Part shown: piece after piece, positions 55,425 to 64,000 of the stretch
How the letters are laid out: each line of letters begins with the position of its first letter
How positions within the stretch are numbered: the first letter of the stretch is position 1
Source: an uncultured delta proteobacterium
GTDB taxonomy: Bacteria > Desulfobacterota > Syntrophia > Syntrophales > UBA8958
DNA length: 64,000 nt
Direction of reading: 5' to 3'
Assembly (NCBI GenBank): GCA_903885795.1
Contig: CAISJV010000047.1
Coordinates: 1 to 64,000 of the forward strand
The notes under the pieces: generated by a model
Told to the model about the DNA's origin: nothing
The model's input: the letters and a program-made list of their open reading frames with translations, nothing else
Databases searched by the model: none
Translations under genes and position numbers: made by a program

Positions 55425-55460
55425 AAAAAAACGTCATTCCGGATCAAGTCCGGAATGACG
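55425..55460 (-). terminator. REP-like palindrome acting as rhlE terminator
   Basis: CGTCATTCCGGA and TCCGGAATGACG form a 12-bp stem (55432-55460) followed on the minus strand by seven T residues (55431-55425). It lies about 37 bases after the rhlE stop. The stem resembles widespread GTCATTCCGGA-type dispersed palindromes, so it may be a mobile repeat that has taken on a terminator role. Confidence 0.8.
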
Positions 55461-55496
55461 AAAGTTAATATTTAAGATTTTGCGAGCTTGTAAATC

Positions 55497-56831
55497 TTAC
55501 CGACTGGAGCGATTTTGTCGGTCGCGACTGGGGTAAGACGATTTTGCCGCCGCTGCGGAAGCCGCCGAGCGCTGCAGCATGGCTTGTCCCTGGACGCTTG
55601 AAAAGCTTCTCCGTCTCACCTGCTGTTGCTGGCGCGGACGGTCGTGACCGCCGTCATTTCCTGCCGGCGCCGGGACGCCGTAGTTAAAGTCCTGCAGCGT
55701 CCTCTTTTCTACCGTTTCCCCAAGGGCCTTCTCGATGCCCCAGATGAATCCCCGCTCTTCACGGGTCATAAAGGTAAATGCATCCCCCGTCTTTGCGGCC
55801 CGGCCGGTGCGGCCGATGCGGTGCGTGTAGGCGTCGACGGTGTCGGGCATATCGTAATTGATCACATGGGAAATACTGGAAACGTCGATTCCCCGGGCGG
55901 CGATGTCGGTGGCCACCAGGATCTGGTACTTGCCGGCGCGATAACCGCTTAGTACTGCCTGGCGCTTGGTCTGCGGCAGGTCGCCCTGCAGGGACGCCGC
56001 GACAAAACCGGCCTGGGCGATCTGGGTAGCCAGTCGGGTGGCACGATGCTTGGTTCGCGTGAAAACGAGGACCGATTCCGTATCCGTACCTTCCAGAATC
56101 TTCATCAACAGAGCCGTTTTGAGGTGCTGCTCGACAGGATAGATGGCATGAGAGACCGTGGATACGGGATTACTGTCGCCGACCTGGATGTTGACCGGAT
56201 TGCTCATTACTTCCTGGACCAGTCCGCGGATGTCAGCGGGCATGGTGGCAGAAAAGAGAAGGGTCTGACGCTTGACCGGCAGACACTTGATGATCCTCTT
56301 GATGTCCGGCAGGAAACCCATGTCGAACATGCGGTCTGCCTCGTCAAGGACAAGGACCTCTACTTGGGAAATATCAATTTCACCGTGGTTAACGAGATCG
56401 AGAAGACGTCCCGGGCAGGCCACGACGATTTCGGCTCCGTTACGGAGCTTTGTGATCTGGGGGTTTTTGTTCACACCACCATAAACGGTGACACTCTTCA
56501 CTTTCGTACGGCGGCCCAACTCAATAATAGCCTCATGGGTCTGCTCTGCCAGTTCCCTGGTCGGGGCGACAATCAGCGCCCGGACCCGCTTGCGTTGTCC
56601 GTCCATCAGACGCTGCAAAATCGGCAACACAAACGCCGCCGTTTTCCCCGTGCCCGTATGGGCCAGCCCCATAACGTCCCGGCCGTTAAGAATAGACGGG
56701 ATGCACTCGGCTTGAATCGGGGTAGGTACCGAGTAGCCGGCCCCTTCAATCCCTGCTTCAATCAGGGGGTGGAGGTTAAAGGATTTAAAATTCGTTAATA
56801 ATTCTCCGCTTGTTGCTTTTGCTTTTTGCAT
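55497..56831 (-). CDS. rhlE: DEAD-box RNA helicase (RhlE type)
   Basis: 444 aa. The Q motif (FNLHPLIEAGIEGAGYSVPTP), Walker A AHTGTGKTAA, PTRELAEQT, the VLDEADRMFDMGF Walker B, SATMP, and HRIGRTGRAAKTGDAF are all present. The last 60 residues are Gln-, Arg- and Ser-rich (RPRQQQQVRRRSFSS), a typical RNA-binding tail. It probably acts in RNA unwinding during ribosome maturation or decay. The ATG at 56831 follows AGGAAATTGAG. It is followed by the REP-like terminator. Confidence 0.94.
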   Translation of the reverse strand: MQKAKATSGELLTNFKSFNLHPLIEAGIEGAGYSVPTPIQAECIPSILNGRDVMGLAHTGTGKTAAFVLPILQRLMDGQRKRVRALIVAPTRELAEQTHEAIIELGRRTKVKSVTVYGGVNKNPQITKLRNGAEIVVACPGRLLDLVNHGEIDISQVEVLVLDEADRMFDMGFLPDIKRIIKCLPVKRQTLLFSATMPADIRGLVQEVMSNPVNIQVGDSNPVSTVSHAIYPVEQHLKTALLMKILEGTDTESVLVFTRTKHRATRLATQIAQAGFVAASLQGDLPQTKRQAVLSGYRAGKYQILVATDIAARGIDVSSISHVINYDMPDTVDAYTHRIGRTGRAAKTGDAFTFMTREERGFIWGIEKALGETVEKRTLQDFNYGVPAPAGNDGGHDRPRQQQQVRRRSFSSVQGQAMLQRSAASAAAAKSSYPSRDRQNRSSR

Positions 56832-56919
56832 GTACTCAATTTCCTTCTTCTATTGGACGTCATCATATTGACGTTGATTTACCGGAATTCTCCTGACATT
56901 CTTTACACCACATCAGCAT

Positions 56920-56958
56920 AAAAAAATCCCCACCAGCCTAATTTACAGGCTCTGGGGA
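56920..56958 (-). terminator. intrinsic terminator of prfC
   Basis: TCCCCA and TGGGGA with inner AGCCT/AGGCT pairing (56927-56958) are followed on the minus strand by seven T residues (56926-56920). It lies about 108 bases past the prfC stop. Confidence 0.8.
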
Positions 56959-57065
56959 CACTATGGACCAAAACCGGCTCTGAAACTGCGACGTTAATAC
57001 GCTTCCCCAATGAGCATGTCAAGGATTATATTCAAGAATGCTAAAATGGGGCATCGGGGGCAGGC

Positions 57066-58655
57066 TTATTTGCTGTGTTCCTGGGTCTTGAGGAAGGTTA
57101 CTTCCGGCCAGGTCTCCATGCAGCGTTCCAACCGGTATTCGCTGGAGGCAAGAAAGGTCGGACGACCTTCGGCGTCAAGGGCAAGGGAGCTTCCGTTCTT
57201 CAGTTCGAACTCCTTGAAGCGAATTTTGTCGTCACAGGTCACCCAGCGGGCGACGTTGTAAGGCGTCTCTTCAAAAACCGTTTCGGCGCCATACTCTGTT
57301 CTCAACCGCTCGGCAGTCACGTCAAACTGGAGGACCCCCACCGCTCCTAGAATGTAGTCGCTCTTTCCCAGGGGCTGGAAGACCTGTACGGCCCCCTCCT
57401 CGGAAAGCTGAACCAGGCCCTTCTGGAGCTGCTTGCTCTTCATGGGGTTCTTCAACCGCACGCGCCGGAAGTTCTCCGGAGCAAAACTGGGGATGCCCAT
57501 AAATTTCAGCGGCTCATTCTCCGTAAAGGTATCGCCTATCTTTATGTTGCCGTGATTATGGATGCCGATAACGTCTCCGGGGTAGGCCTCTTCGACATGG
57601 CTACGGTCCTGGGACATAAAAATAGTGGCATTGGCGAGGGTAATTTCCTTGCCGAGACGGTGGTGAATCACCTTCATCCCCCGGCGGAATGTCCCCGAAC
57701 AGACCCTCAGGAAGGCAATGCGGTCACGATGGGAGGGGTCCATGTTCGCCTGGATCTTGAAGACGAAACCCGAAAAGTCCTCTTCGTAGGGGGAGACATC
57801 TCTTGTCGTGGTGGTGCGGGCCACAGGGGCCGGCGCCATTTCCACAAAGGCGTCGAGGAGCTCCTTCACACCGAAGTTGTTGATGGCACTGCCGAAAAAG
57901 ACAGGAGTCTGGTTACCCTTCAGATACTGCTCCAATTCAAAGGGGTTGGCAGCCCCTGCCAGGAGATCCACTTCCTCCCGTAGCTCCCTGGCCTGGCTTC
58001 CCAGGATGTCATCAAGGCGGGGATCGGCAAGATCGGTGATCAAAACACCCCCCCGAGGCTGGGTATGCCCACCGGCCGTAAAGAGGTGCAACTCCCGTCG
58101 GTAAAGACTATAAACACCCCGGAAGGACTTACCCATGCCGATTGGCCACGACATGGGTACGCACTCGATCTGGAGCTTTTCTTCAATGTCGGCAAGCAGT
58201 TCCAGTGGCGCCAGGCCGTCGCGGTCCAGCTTGTTGATGAAGGTAATTATCGGGGTGTTGCGCATCCGGCAAACTTCCATGAGCTTTTCCGTCTGCGGCT
58301 CCACGCCTTTTACGCTGTCGATGACCATCAGGGCGCTATCCACAGCAGTTAGCACCCGGTAAGTGTCTTCGGAAAAATCCTTATGACCCGGTGTATCCAG
58401 GAGATTGATTTCGTAGTCCCGATAGTTGAATTTCATGACCGAGGTAGTGACGGAAATGCCCCGTTCCTTTTCGATGCTCATCCAGTCGCTCAGGGCATGG
58501 CGCCCGGCCTTGCGCGCTCGGACGGCCCCGGCCTGCTGAATCGCCCCGCCAAAGAGCAGCAATTTTTCCGTCAGAGTGGTTTTCCCGGCGTCGGGATGAC
58601 TGATGATCCCGAAATTGCGGCGACGGTCCACTTCTCTTCGATGGTGCTTGTCCAA
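57066..58655 (-). CDS. prfC: peptide chain release factor 3
   Basis: GTPase that recycles RF1/RF2 after termination. 529 aa, the normal size. Motifs: G1 [51 protein letters not shown] (G2-G3; here split over two segments), FINKLDRDG (G4), and the RF3-specific C-terminus [15 protein letters not shown]. Translation seems to start with TTG at 58655, with GAGGTT about 8 bases upstream. The gene has its own promoter candidate (58726-58753), with a terminator-like hairpin between the promoter and start. Confidence 0.96.
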   Translation of the reverse strand: MDKHHRREVDRRRNFGIISHPDAGKTTLTEKLLLFGGAIQQAGAVRARKAGRHALSDWMSIEKERGISVTTSVMKFNYRDYEINLLDTPGHKDFSEDTYRVLTAVDSALMVIDSVKGVEPQTEKLMEVCRMRNTPIITFINKLDRDGLAPLELLADIEEKLQIECVPMSWPIGMGKSFRGVYSLYRRELHLFTAGGHTQPRGGVLITDLADPRLDDILGSQARELREEVDLLAGAANPFELEQYLKGNQTPVFFGSAINNFGVKELLDAFVEMAPAPVARTTTTRDVSPYEEDFSGFVFKIQANMDPSHRDRIAFLRVCSGTFRRGMKVIHHRLGKEITLANATIFMSQDRSHVEEAYPGDVIGIHNHGNIKIGDTFTENEPLKFMGIPSFAPENFRRVRLKNPMKSKQLQKGLVQLSEEGAVQVFQPLGKSDYILGAVGVLQFDVTAERLRTEYGAETVFEETPYNVARWVTCDDKIRFKEFELKNGSSLALDAEGRPTFLASSEYRLERCMETWPEVTFLKTQEHSK

Positions 58656-58684
58656 TTTTATAACCTCAAAAGCTTTCTTTATAG

Positions 58685-58710
58685 AAAAAGCCGGGCTTTT
58701 AGGGCCCGGC
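58685..58710 (-). terminator. terminator after the TPR membrane gene, inside the prfC leader
   Basis: GCCGGGC (58704-58710 on the minus strand) and GCCCGGC (58690-58696) form a 7-bp GC stem with a 7-base loop, followed on the minus strand by five T residues. It lies 40 bases past the stop at 58750 and 30 bases before prfC. Confidence 0.7.
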
Positions 58711-58725
58711 CTTCAAGTTGGCGTC

Positions 58726-58753
58726 AATATAATGATTGAACTTCAAAAGTCAA
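58726..58753 (-). promoter_or_regulatory. possible promoter for prfC overlapping the preceding gene end
   Basis: On the minus strand TTGACT (58753-58748), 16 bp and TATATT (58731-58726). It overlaps the stop of the TPR gene at 58750 and precedes the hairpin at 58685-58710. If used, the hairpin would be an attenuator in the prfC leader. Confidence 0.4.
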
Positions 58754-60471
58754 TGATTAAGATGAACGGAAGTGGGTGTGTGGGAAGAAGGTTGATCTTC
58801 CCTGATTTTTTCTTTTTCCGCAATTTTCAGATTCTTGATTGCCTCACCATAATCAGGGCGAATTCTGATTGCCTCCCGGAAATGGGCTATCGCCTGATTA
58901 ATATTTCCCGTTTTGGCGTAGGCGATGGCGATATTATTGTGGCCTTCTGCGAAACGTGGTTGCAACGCCAATACCCTCCCGTAGAAGGGTAGCGCCTCCC
59001 CATAACGCCCCTCTCCGGCAAGTGCTTCACCCATGTTGAAGAGGGCCTCTTGATAATCGGGGCGAATCTGCAAGGCCCTCTCAAATTGCGGTATGGCTTC
59101 CCCATGCCGCCCCTGTCGGGAAAGAGCGGCTCCCAGGTTATTATGGGCAAGGTAGTTATTTTCCGTCACCATGACCGCTTGACGAAATAGTGTCTCTGCA
59201 TTTTGCCAGCGCCCCACCTGTACCACGGAAATCAGAGCAAAAAAGACGATAGCAGCCAGCCCTGACATGGCAGCTAATAATTGTAACCGATCACTGCCAA
59301 GAAATTGCCGCAATTTTCGCTGTTCCGTTAATCCCCCTACCCACCAGACGAGGGCGATAAAGACGCCGATCAACGGGATATAGGTATAACGGTCCGCGAA
59401 GGCATGGCCCCCGATCTGAATGAGACCGATAACGGGAAGGAGGCTGATCAGATACCACAGCCACCCGACAAGCAAGTACGGCGCAGATTTAAGCTGTTTG
59501 ATGGAAAAGCAGCTAATCACCCCCAAAACTGCCAGAGAAAGGGCAACCGGACCCAAAGGCCAGGCGCCCGGATGAGGATAATGGACGGAAAGGTTGAAGG
59601 GAAGAGCCATTTTGTAGAGATAAAAACCATAAGCGACAATGGCATTGGTCAAACGGGCGAAAAAGGGAAATTCCTCGAAAGACTTCAAAGCCCCCACCTG
59701 CTGCTCCGCCATCATCGTCACGAGGCCCACCGCGACCCCAATGATCAGAAACGGGATTTTTTCCCAAAACACGAGTTTCCAATTACGGCGCCAATTCCCC
59801 TCCGACAAACGATTGCAAGGCCAAACATCCAACAAAAGCATAATAACGGGAAGTGTAACTACCATCGGCTTGGCCATCACACCCAGGATAAACGAGAGAA
59901 GAACGAGGCTGTAACGACCCCACCCCGGACTTTCGACGTACCGGGCGTAAAGAAACAGGGAGAGCATCCAGAAAACGCCGCTCAGGACGTCCTTGCGCTC
60001 CGCAATCCAGGCAACGGATTCCACATGGAGGGGATGAAGGGCAAAGAGAGCAGCCACGATACCGCTTTTCCAGAGAGCCCCGGTCAGGCGATTCAAAGCG
60101 GTAAAAAGAAGCAACGTCGCGGCCAGGTGCAGAAGAATATTGGTGATGTGGTACCCACCCGGATTCAGCCCCCAGATTTCACGATCCACAATGAGGGATA
60201 ACCAGGTCAGGGGATGCCAAAAACCAGCGTCAGTGGCCGTAAAGGCCCAACGGATAGACTCCGTGGTCAGCCCGGCCAAAACTTGCGCCTTCTCGATGAC
60301 ATAGACATGATCGTCAAAAAAGACAAAATCAAAGAAGGCCAGCCGCCCAAAAACAGCCAGGATGGACAGCGCCAGTCCCAGGCAGATAAGACGCCGCCAT
60401 TGGGAAGGACTGTCAGCGATTCCAGGTGCAGGTGAATCTGATTTTGGCGTGGTTGATGAATTTTCGTTCAT
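58750..60471 (-). CDS. membrane protein with C-terminal TPR repeats (GT-C / TMTC-like)
   Basis: 573 aa. Residues 30-420 contain about ten hydrophobic segments and start with a GT-C-like region: FVFFDDHVYVIEKA, WHPLTWLSLIVDREIWGLNP, HITNILLHLAATLL and ALHPLHVESVAWIAERKDVL. The last 130 residues are three to four TPR units (NYLAHNNLGAALSRQGRHGE and similar). Family members transfer sugars from a lipid carrier. It lies 3 bp downstream of the YfhO-like gene in the same direction, so it probably belongs to the same envelope-glycan operon. Confidence 0.87.
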   Translation of the reverse strand: MNENSSTTPKSDSPAPGIADSPSQWRRLICLGLALSILAVFGRLAFFDFVFFDDHVYVIEKAQVLAGLTTESIRWAFTATDAGFWHPLTWLSLIVDREIWGLNPGGYHITNILLHLAATLLLFTALNRLTGALWKSGIVAALFALHPLHVESVAWIAERKDVLSGVFWMLSLFLYARYVESPGWGRYSLVLLSFILGVMAKPMVVTLPVIMLLLDVWPCNRLSEGNWRRNWKLVFWEKIPFLIIGVAVGLVTMMAEQQVGALKSFEEFPFFARLTNAIVAYGFYLYKMALPFNLSVHYPHPGAWPLGPVALSLAVLGVISCFSIKQLKSAPYLLVGWLWYLISLLPVIGLIQIGGHAFADRYTYIPLIGVFIALVWWVGGLTEQRKLRQFLGSDRLQLLAAMSGLAAIVFFALISVVQVGRWQNAETLFRQAVMVTENNYLAHNNLGAALSRQGRHGEAIPQFERALQIRPDYQEALFNMGEALAGEGRYGEALPFYGRVLALQPRFAEGHNNIAIAYAKTGNINQAIAHFREAIRIRPDYGEAIKNLKIAEKEKIREDQPSSHTPTSVHLNH

Positions 60472-60474
60472 ATG

Positions 60475-62910
60475 TTAAGGTAGAGCCGCTCTTTGAGCAT
60501 TATTTCCTTTGCGCCGCCTAATCCATGCGAGGCCAAGCAATCCGCCAAACCCGATCCATGCAATCGTTGAAATCCAGGTTCCGATGACAAACGACAGCGG
60601 GCGATATTCGACGAGCAGCGAATGCTCACCAGTGGCCAACGATATGCCCATCAGGGTATAGTTAGCCGGTAAAATTTCGTATTCTTTTTGTGCCCCCGGA
60701 GTCAATGACCGCACCCGCCACCCCCGGCTGTAATTATCAGTGATTAGCAAAATCGCCGGGGCGGCAAGTTTCGCCTTGATCGTTAAATGATCTCCCCCAT
60801 TATCCAAAATCGCATAGGTGTTTTTGGCGTCTGATTTCACATAGCCAGACAATGGCACGGGCATGGAAACGACCGCTGAGCCAGAATCAGTCGCTGGCGC
60901 TTTTGTAGACATGAACGCAGGCATCGGCTTCTTTTCAAGAATTACCGTTTTGCGCGGATCAAAGGTCGGCTTCCCCAGCTCCTGAAAAAGCTCCGCCGTG
61001 CTCCTCGCTACCTTCCAATCCTGAACCAGGGAAATACGCGGCATCCAATCCTGGTATTCCTTAACCGTCACCCCTTTCTCTCCAGGAGTAAGAACATATC
61101 GCAACCGGAGCATCTTGAAGAGCGAATGATATTGATTAATTTTCAAATAGGTCGTCGCCTTGTCCGGGTCCGCCCCTTGCGTCCAGGCCATAAACTGCAC
61201 ATACCTGCCCATCGCCACCGGCCCGTATCCCCAAATATCATGAGCCCCGGTGGACATGGCCGTATTGGCATTGATCAAGCTCAAAACCCGGTAATCCCCC
61301 GGATGGTCCTGATAAAATGCCTTAAATTGAGAGATTTTCAGATCGTCATAAGCAAAGGTAGGACGATTCAATCTCGCAAAGGTAAACATCTCGATAATCG
61401 CCAGCAGGATCAGGACATAGACGACGCGGCGGGAAGAATGAAGCAAAAATAACAGGCCTGCCACAATCAGGCATGAACCTGTGGCCACGTACAGACCCAG
61501 GCTGGAAAACCTTCCCGCCTTCACCAGGAATGCACTACTCCTGGATAGGCTTAACGGAAAGTATGATTCGCTCGTATTCGCAATGAACTTTACTATACTT
61601 ACCCAGAGGGAACTGCTAGTCGTTGCCGCAGAATTATTAAAAATCCAAGCCGCCATTGCCCCCAGAATCAACGCGGCGGCCAAGGGAATCACAAAGAACT
61701 TCCTTAAAGGAATTTCCTGGCGGATCAGCCCATCCAAACCGTAACCAGCCAGCAGAATCCAGAATAGGGACGCAAAGAACATAAATTTTGATGTCCCGCG
61801 AAATTTGTTAAAACCGGGCAGCCAGTCAAATAGAATCATGAAGAAAGGCGTATGCGCTCCCAGCGCCAAAATCATCAGGATCACAATCATGGCGATCAAC
61901 CCATAACGTGTCCGTCTTTGGCCGCTAACAGCACCATAGAGAGCCAAAAAGAAACCAAATACCCCCGTGAAAAGGCACATTTCCCAGAGATAGCAGCGCC
62001 CCCAGTAAGGAAAAGCCTGAATATCGCCGAAGAAAAAAGGCGCTACGAGGGTGATGAGATTTTCCGGCGGGAAGCTGAACATAGCGGCAAAACCGACAGC
62101 AACGCCGCCGCTGCGAACACCTTCCTGGGACGCCGTCAAAACGGGTAACACATGAAAGGCGGTGAGGAGCAGGCTTCCAGCAAGAATAGCCAAAAGGCCC
62201 GGAATAACGTATTTCCACTTTTCGACGAAAAAAAGGCGGCTGCCTCCATACAGTACAACGGCAATGGCCGTGTAATAGACATACTGGAACTGCCCAGTCA
62301 GAATCTGCATGGCCACGGCAAACATCCCCAACAGCGCCCATTTGAGAGACGGCTTCTCCATCATCCCGTCTATGGCAAGAAAGATCAATGGCGCCCAAGT
62401 CATGGCGCAGAGATTACTCATATGCCCAGCAAAAACATGCATGAAATAGGGCCCGGAGAACATGAACAGGATCGCCGCAAGCAGGCAAGCCAAGGAATGC
62501 AAGCGCCGGTAGGCCACCCACAAATACATGAAAAATCCGGCCAGAAAAACGTGAAAAGCGATACTTGCATTGATGGCCTGGGGCAAGGGAAGAAAGAGAT
62601 GAAAAAAGTACGGTGGATAAAGAGCTGTCATAAGCCAAAAGGAGCCGGAAAAGACATGGGGATTCCACAGCGTTAAATTGCCGTTTCTCAGTTCCCGATA
62701 AACAAAATCAAGTGACGGCAAATCTCCGGCATACAGATCCAGCCCTTGGGCGGACAATATCCTGCCGCTACCTGTAAAAAGAACATCGCCGAACATCGCC
62801 AGTGTGATCATGAACAGGATGAAAAACGCATGACGCCAGTCAAAATCATCCCATAATCGATTATCGAAAGATCTAAAGGGCAAATGCGCAGGCGGAGGAT
62901 TAATTGTCAT
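60475..62910 (-). CDS. YfhO-family membrane protein
   Basis: 811 aa with about 12-13 hydrophobic segments and a C-terminal soluble domain. The start is a short cytoplasmic tail followed by the first helix (FFILFMITLAMFGDVLF); the loop GDLPSLDFVYRELRNGNLTL with LWNPHVFSGSF is typical of YfhO, and LLITDNYSRGWRVR appears near the end. Related to GT-C glycosyltransferases and needed for lipoteichoic-acid glycosylation in Gram-positives. It follows GtrA by 12 bp. Confidence 0.85.
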   Translation of the reverse strand: MTINPPPAHLPFRSFDNRLWDDFDWRHAFFILFMITLAMFGDVLFTGSGRILSAQGLDLYAGDLPSLDFVYRELRNGNLTLWNPHVFSGSFWLMTALYPPYFFHLFLPLPQAINASIAFHVFLAGFFMYLWVAYRRLHSLACLLAAILFMFSGPYFMHVFAGHMSNLCAMTWAPLIFLAIDGMMEKPSLKWALLGMFAVAMQILTGQFQYVYYTAIAVVLYGGSRLFFVEKWKYVIPGLLAILAGSLLLTAFHVLPVLTASQEGVRSGGVAVGFAAMFSFPPENLITLVAPFFFGDIQAFPYWGRCYLWEMCLFTGVFGFFLALYGAVSGQRRTRYGLIAMIVILMILALGAHTPFFMILFDWLPGFNKFRGTSKFMFFASLFWILLAGYGLDGLIRQEIPLRKFFVIPLAAALILGAMAAWIFNNSAATTSSSLWVSIVKFIANTSESYFPLSLSRSSAFLVKAGRFSSLGLYVATGSCLIVAGLLFLLHSSRRVVYVLILLAIIEMFTFARLNRPTFAYDDLKISQFKAFYQDHPGDYRVLSLINANTAMSTGAHDIWGYGPVAMGRYVQFMAWTQGADPDKATTYLKINQYHSLFKMLRLRYVLTPGEKGVTVKEYQDWMPRISLVQDWKVARSTAELFQELGKPTFDPRKTVILEKKPMPAFMSTKAPATDSGSAVVSMPVPLSGYVKSDAKNTYAILDNGGDHLTIKAKLAAPAILLITDNYSRGWRVRSLTPGAQKEYEILPANYTLMGISLATGEHSLLVEYRPLSFVIGTWISTIAWIGFGGLLGLAWIRRRKGNNAQRAALP

Positions 62911-62922
62911 GAGATACTGAAC

Positions 62923-63366
62923 CTATGGGGAACGGAAAGAAAAACGGGAATGCCCCAGGTAGCTGAAGACGGTGCAGATCAAGATAATCACCGCTGCGGC
63001 AACCTGCGGCGTCATCCCTAATAGTTCCACGAAAACGGGCAGCAGGATCAAACCTATGATGAAGCTGAAAAGATAGGTGCCGGCAAAACGGAAATATTCC
63101 CGGAGAGCGTCCCATCCTGCCTCCTTCGACTTGAACGTGAAATACTTGTGAAAAAAAAAGGCGTTTGTAATGGCCAGCACATTGCCCAGCACGCTGGCCG
63201 TCATATACGCGACATAGCGGGGCGATAAAAAGCGATTAAAAACTTCATTGAGGATCAGGAAGACGACATAGCCAAAAACCGTATTCCAGGCGCCGACCAC
63301 CAGGAAGCGGATTTTAATCTGATGCCGCCGCCATATTGGTTCACGCACAGCCCTCAAGAGGTCCAC
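62923..63366 (-). CDS. GtrA-family membrane protein
   Basis: 147 aa with four transmembrane segments. KIRFLVVGAWNTVFGYVVFL and TNAFFFHKYFTFK are diagnostic of the GtrA/DPMS transmembrane family that helps flip or hold a polyprenyl-phosphate sugar. Translation begins with GTG at 63366 behind GAAGGGCAAG. It sits 8 bp after the remains of a polyprenyl-sugar glycosyltransferase, its usual partner. Confidence 0.92.
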   Translation of the reverse strand: MDLLRAVREPIWRRHQIKIRFLVVGAWNTVFGYVVFLILNEVFNRFLSPRYVAYMTASVLGNVLAITNAFFFHKYFTFKSKEAGWDALREYFRFAGTYLFSFIIGLILLPVFVELLGMTPQVAAAVIILICTVFSYLGHSRFSFRSP

Positions 63367-63374
63367 CTTGCCCT

Positions 63375-63521
63375 TCAGTCAAAATTGATTCGTTCCTTTT
63401 CGATGACCAGCGGCCGCTTCAGGACCTGGGTATGTATGGCCCCGATATATTCACCGATGATCTCGACGCGACACATCTGTTTTGCGGCGCAGAGAGCGTA
63501 GAAGACAGAGATCCACCGTTG
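63375..63521 (-). pseudogene. C-terminal remnant of a polyprenyl-phosphate glycosyltransferase (GT2)
   Basis: The minus strand reads MCRVEIIGEYIGAIHTQVLK, then RPLVIEKERINFD and a stop, directly before GtrA. This is the end of DPM1/ArnC-like GT2 enzymes (GEYIG-R-IY...V-K-RPL...INF). The N-terminal catalytic part is missing; the reading frame joins the end of the HipA-family gene through its TGA. The operon GT2-GtrA-YfhO-TPR has therefore been broken by rearrangement. Confidence 0.7.
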
Positions 63522-64000
63522 TCATGGAATACTGCCCGCCCGCTTTCTGATCAGCGCCAGGATCTCTTCGATAATTGCTTTGGCGCCCTGCTCTCTCTGG
63601 AAATCCCCCCCCAGCTTTTCCGCCTCAATGACAATCATCGCCGTCATTCTTTGGATCATGTCTAGAACAAATCGCTTCTTCATTGACAACTCATCAGCTA
63701 GACGCTCCCAATGACGGAGTTGCAGCCAGTCCGGCCTATTCTCCCCGCCGATTTTCATTGCATATTTCTCTGCCAGATCCGGATAAATCTGTGTGCATAG
63801 GAGATCGTAAAACGGCGCAAGACGAGGTCCTTTATCAGCGTACAATATGGCGAGATTTTTCGCGTGAGCATCAGCATTTCCGATAAGCGCGTTAAAAATA
63901 ACCCATGACAAAAGGCTCCGCTGATCGGCCGCCGGACGCGTGCTGTTGTCTCTTAGCAACAAGAAACACTGCGAGAGCTTCGGACCGCCTTCGCTTTCGT
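63522..64000 (-). CDS. HipA-family kinase/toxin, C-terminal part (cut by window edge)
   Basis: 159 residues visible. EGGPKLSQCFLLLRDNS, NALIGNADAHAKNLAILYAD (the kinase catalytic loop region) and LAPFYDLLCTQIYPDLA identify the C-terminal lobe of HipA-type Ser/Thr kinases, toxins of HipBA modules that phosphorylate a tRNA synthetase. The N-terminal part and any hipB are beyond the window. The gene ends with TGA at 63524-63522, directly against the glycosyltransferase remnant, suggesting insertion by recombination. Confidence 0.82.
   Translation of the reverse strand, partial: ESEGGPKLSQCFLLLRDNSTRPAADQRSLLSWVIFNALIGNADAHAKNLAILYADKGPRLAPFYDLLCTQIYPDLAEKYAMKIGGENRPDWLQLRHWERLADELSMKKRFVLDMIQRMTAMIVIEAEKLGGDFQREQGAKAIIEEILALIRKRAGSIP

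Overview
The window reads as the chromosome of a strictly bacterial, probably anaerobic, acyl-CoA-degrading organism. The best guess is a Desulfobacterota/Syntrophales-type bacterium (Syntrophus or Smithella relatives). This rests on inference: the window carries many redundant beta-oxidation genes, CoA-transferase pairs, an acyl-CoA ligase, an orphan ADP-forming ligase subunit, a cobalamin-type radical SAM protein and a GtrA/YfhO envelope cluster. DNA is moderately GC-rich, with AT-rich islands around 13.5, 16.8, 38.3 and 46.5 kb. No rRNA, tRNA or CRISPR was seen.

Layout: 1-5.3 kb (minus) is a beta-oxidation operon: two thiolases, 3-hydroxyacyl-CoA dehydrogenase, crotonase and an acyl-CoA dehydrogenase cut by the window edge. 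5.9-9.1 kb (plus) holds an RdgC-like protein, a thiolase-like protein of TLP1 type and a small unknown gene. 9.2-13.5 kb (plus) is a second acyl-CoA block: a glutaconate-type CoA-transferase pair, an acyl-CoA dehydrogenase and a crotonase-family enzyme, with clear promoters and terminators. 13.7-24.2 kb (minus) holds a secreted WD40-caspase protein, a radical SAM protein, an acyl-CoA ligase, a double-flavodoxin protein, an alpha/beta hydrolase and a poly(A) polymerase/CCA-transferase-like gene. 24.3-36.9 kb (plus) is recC, an MscS channel, a thioesterase, an Old Yellow Enzyme relative, recB and recD. 36.9-46.5 kb is mixed: MFS and AEC transporters, a ClpX-like AAA+ ATPase, a SulP-STAS-cNMP transporter, a homocysteine methyltransferase/MTHFR fusion, PhzF, an IS3 remnant and a small membrane protein. 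46.8-52.4 kb holds hrpB, a thioesterase and a short plus-strand operon ending in an ADP-forming ligase alpha subunit. 52.5-55.2 kb (minus) is a CoA-transferase-family alpha/beta pair with a metallophosphoesterase. 55.5-58.7 kb is an RhlE helicase and release factor 3. 58.7-64 kb is a polyprenyl-glycan or envelope cluster (GtrA, YfhO, TPR membrane protein) whose glycosyltransferase has been truncated next to a HipA-family gene.

The most unusual signal is at 54387-55244. An otherwise intact CoA-transferase-family alpha subunit is interrupted by one in-frame UGA at codon 102, with no frameshift. A hairpin whose geometry fits a bacterial SECIS element begins 15 nt after the UGA, a good promoter lies upstream, and the gene overlaps its beta subunit by 4 bp. 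The partner beta subunit lacks the catalytic glutamate that the other CoA-transferase in the window retains. This pair could be a selenocysteine-containing, non-transferase member of the family, or a gene recently killed by a nonsense mutation. Other points worth attention are the secreted 12-repeat WD40-caspase protein, the ClpX-like ATPase without recognisable ClpP-docking or pore motifs, and the recombination scars at 46.2 and 63.5 kb.
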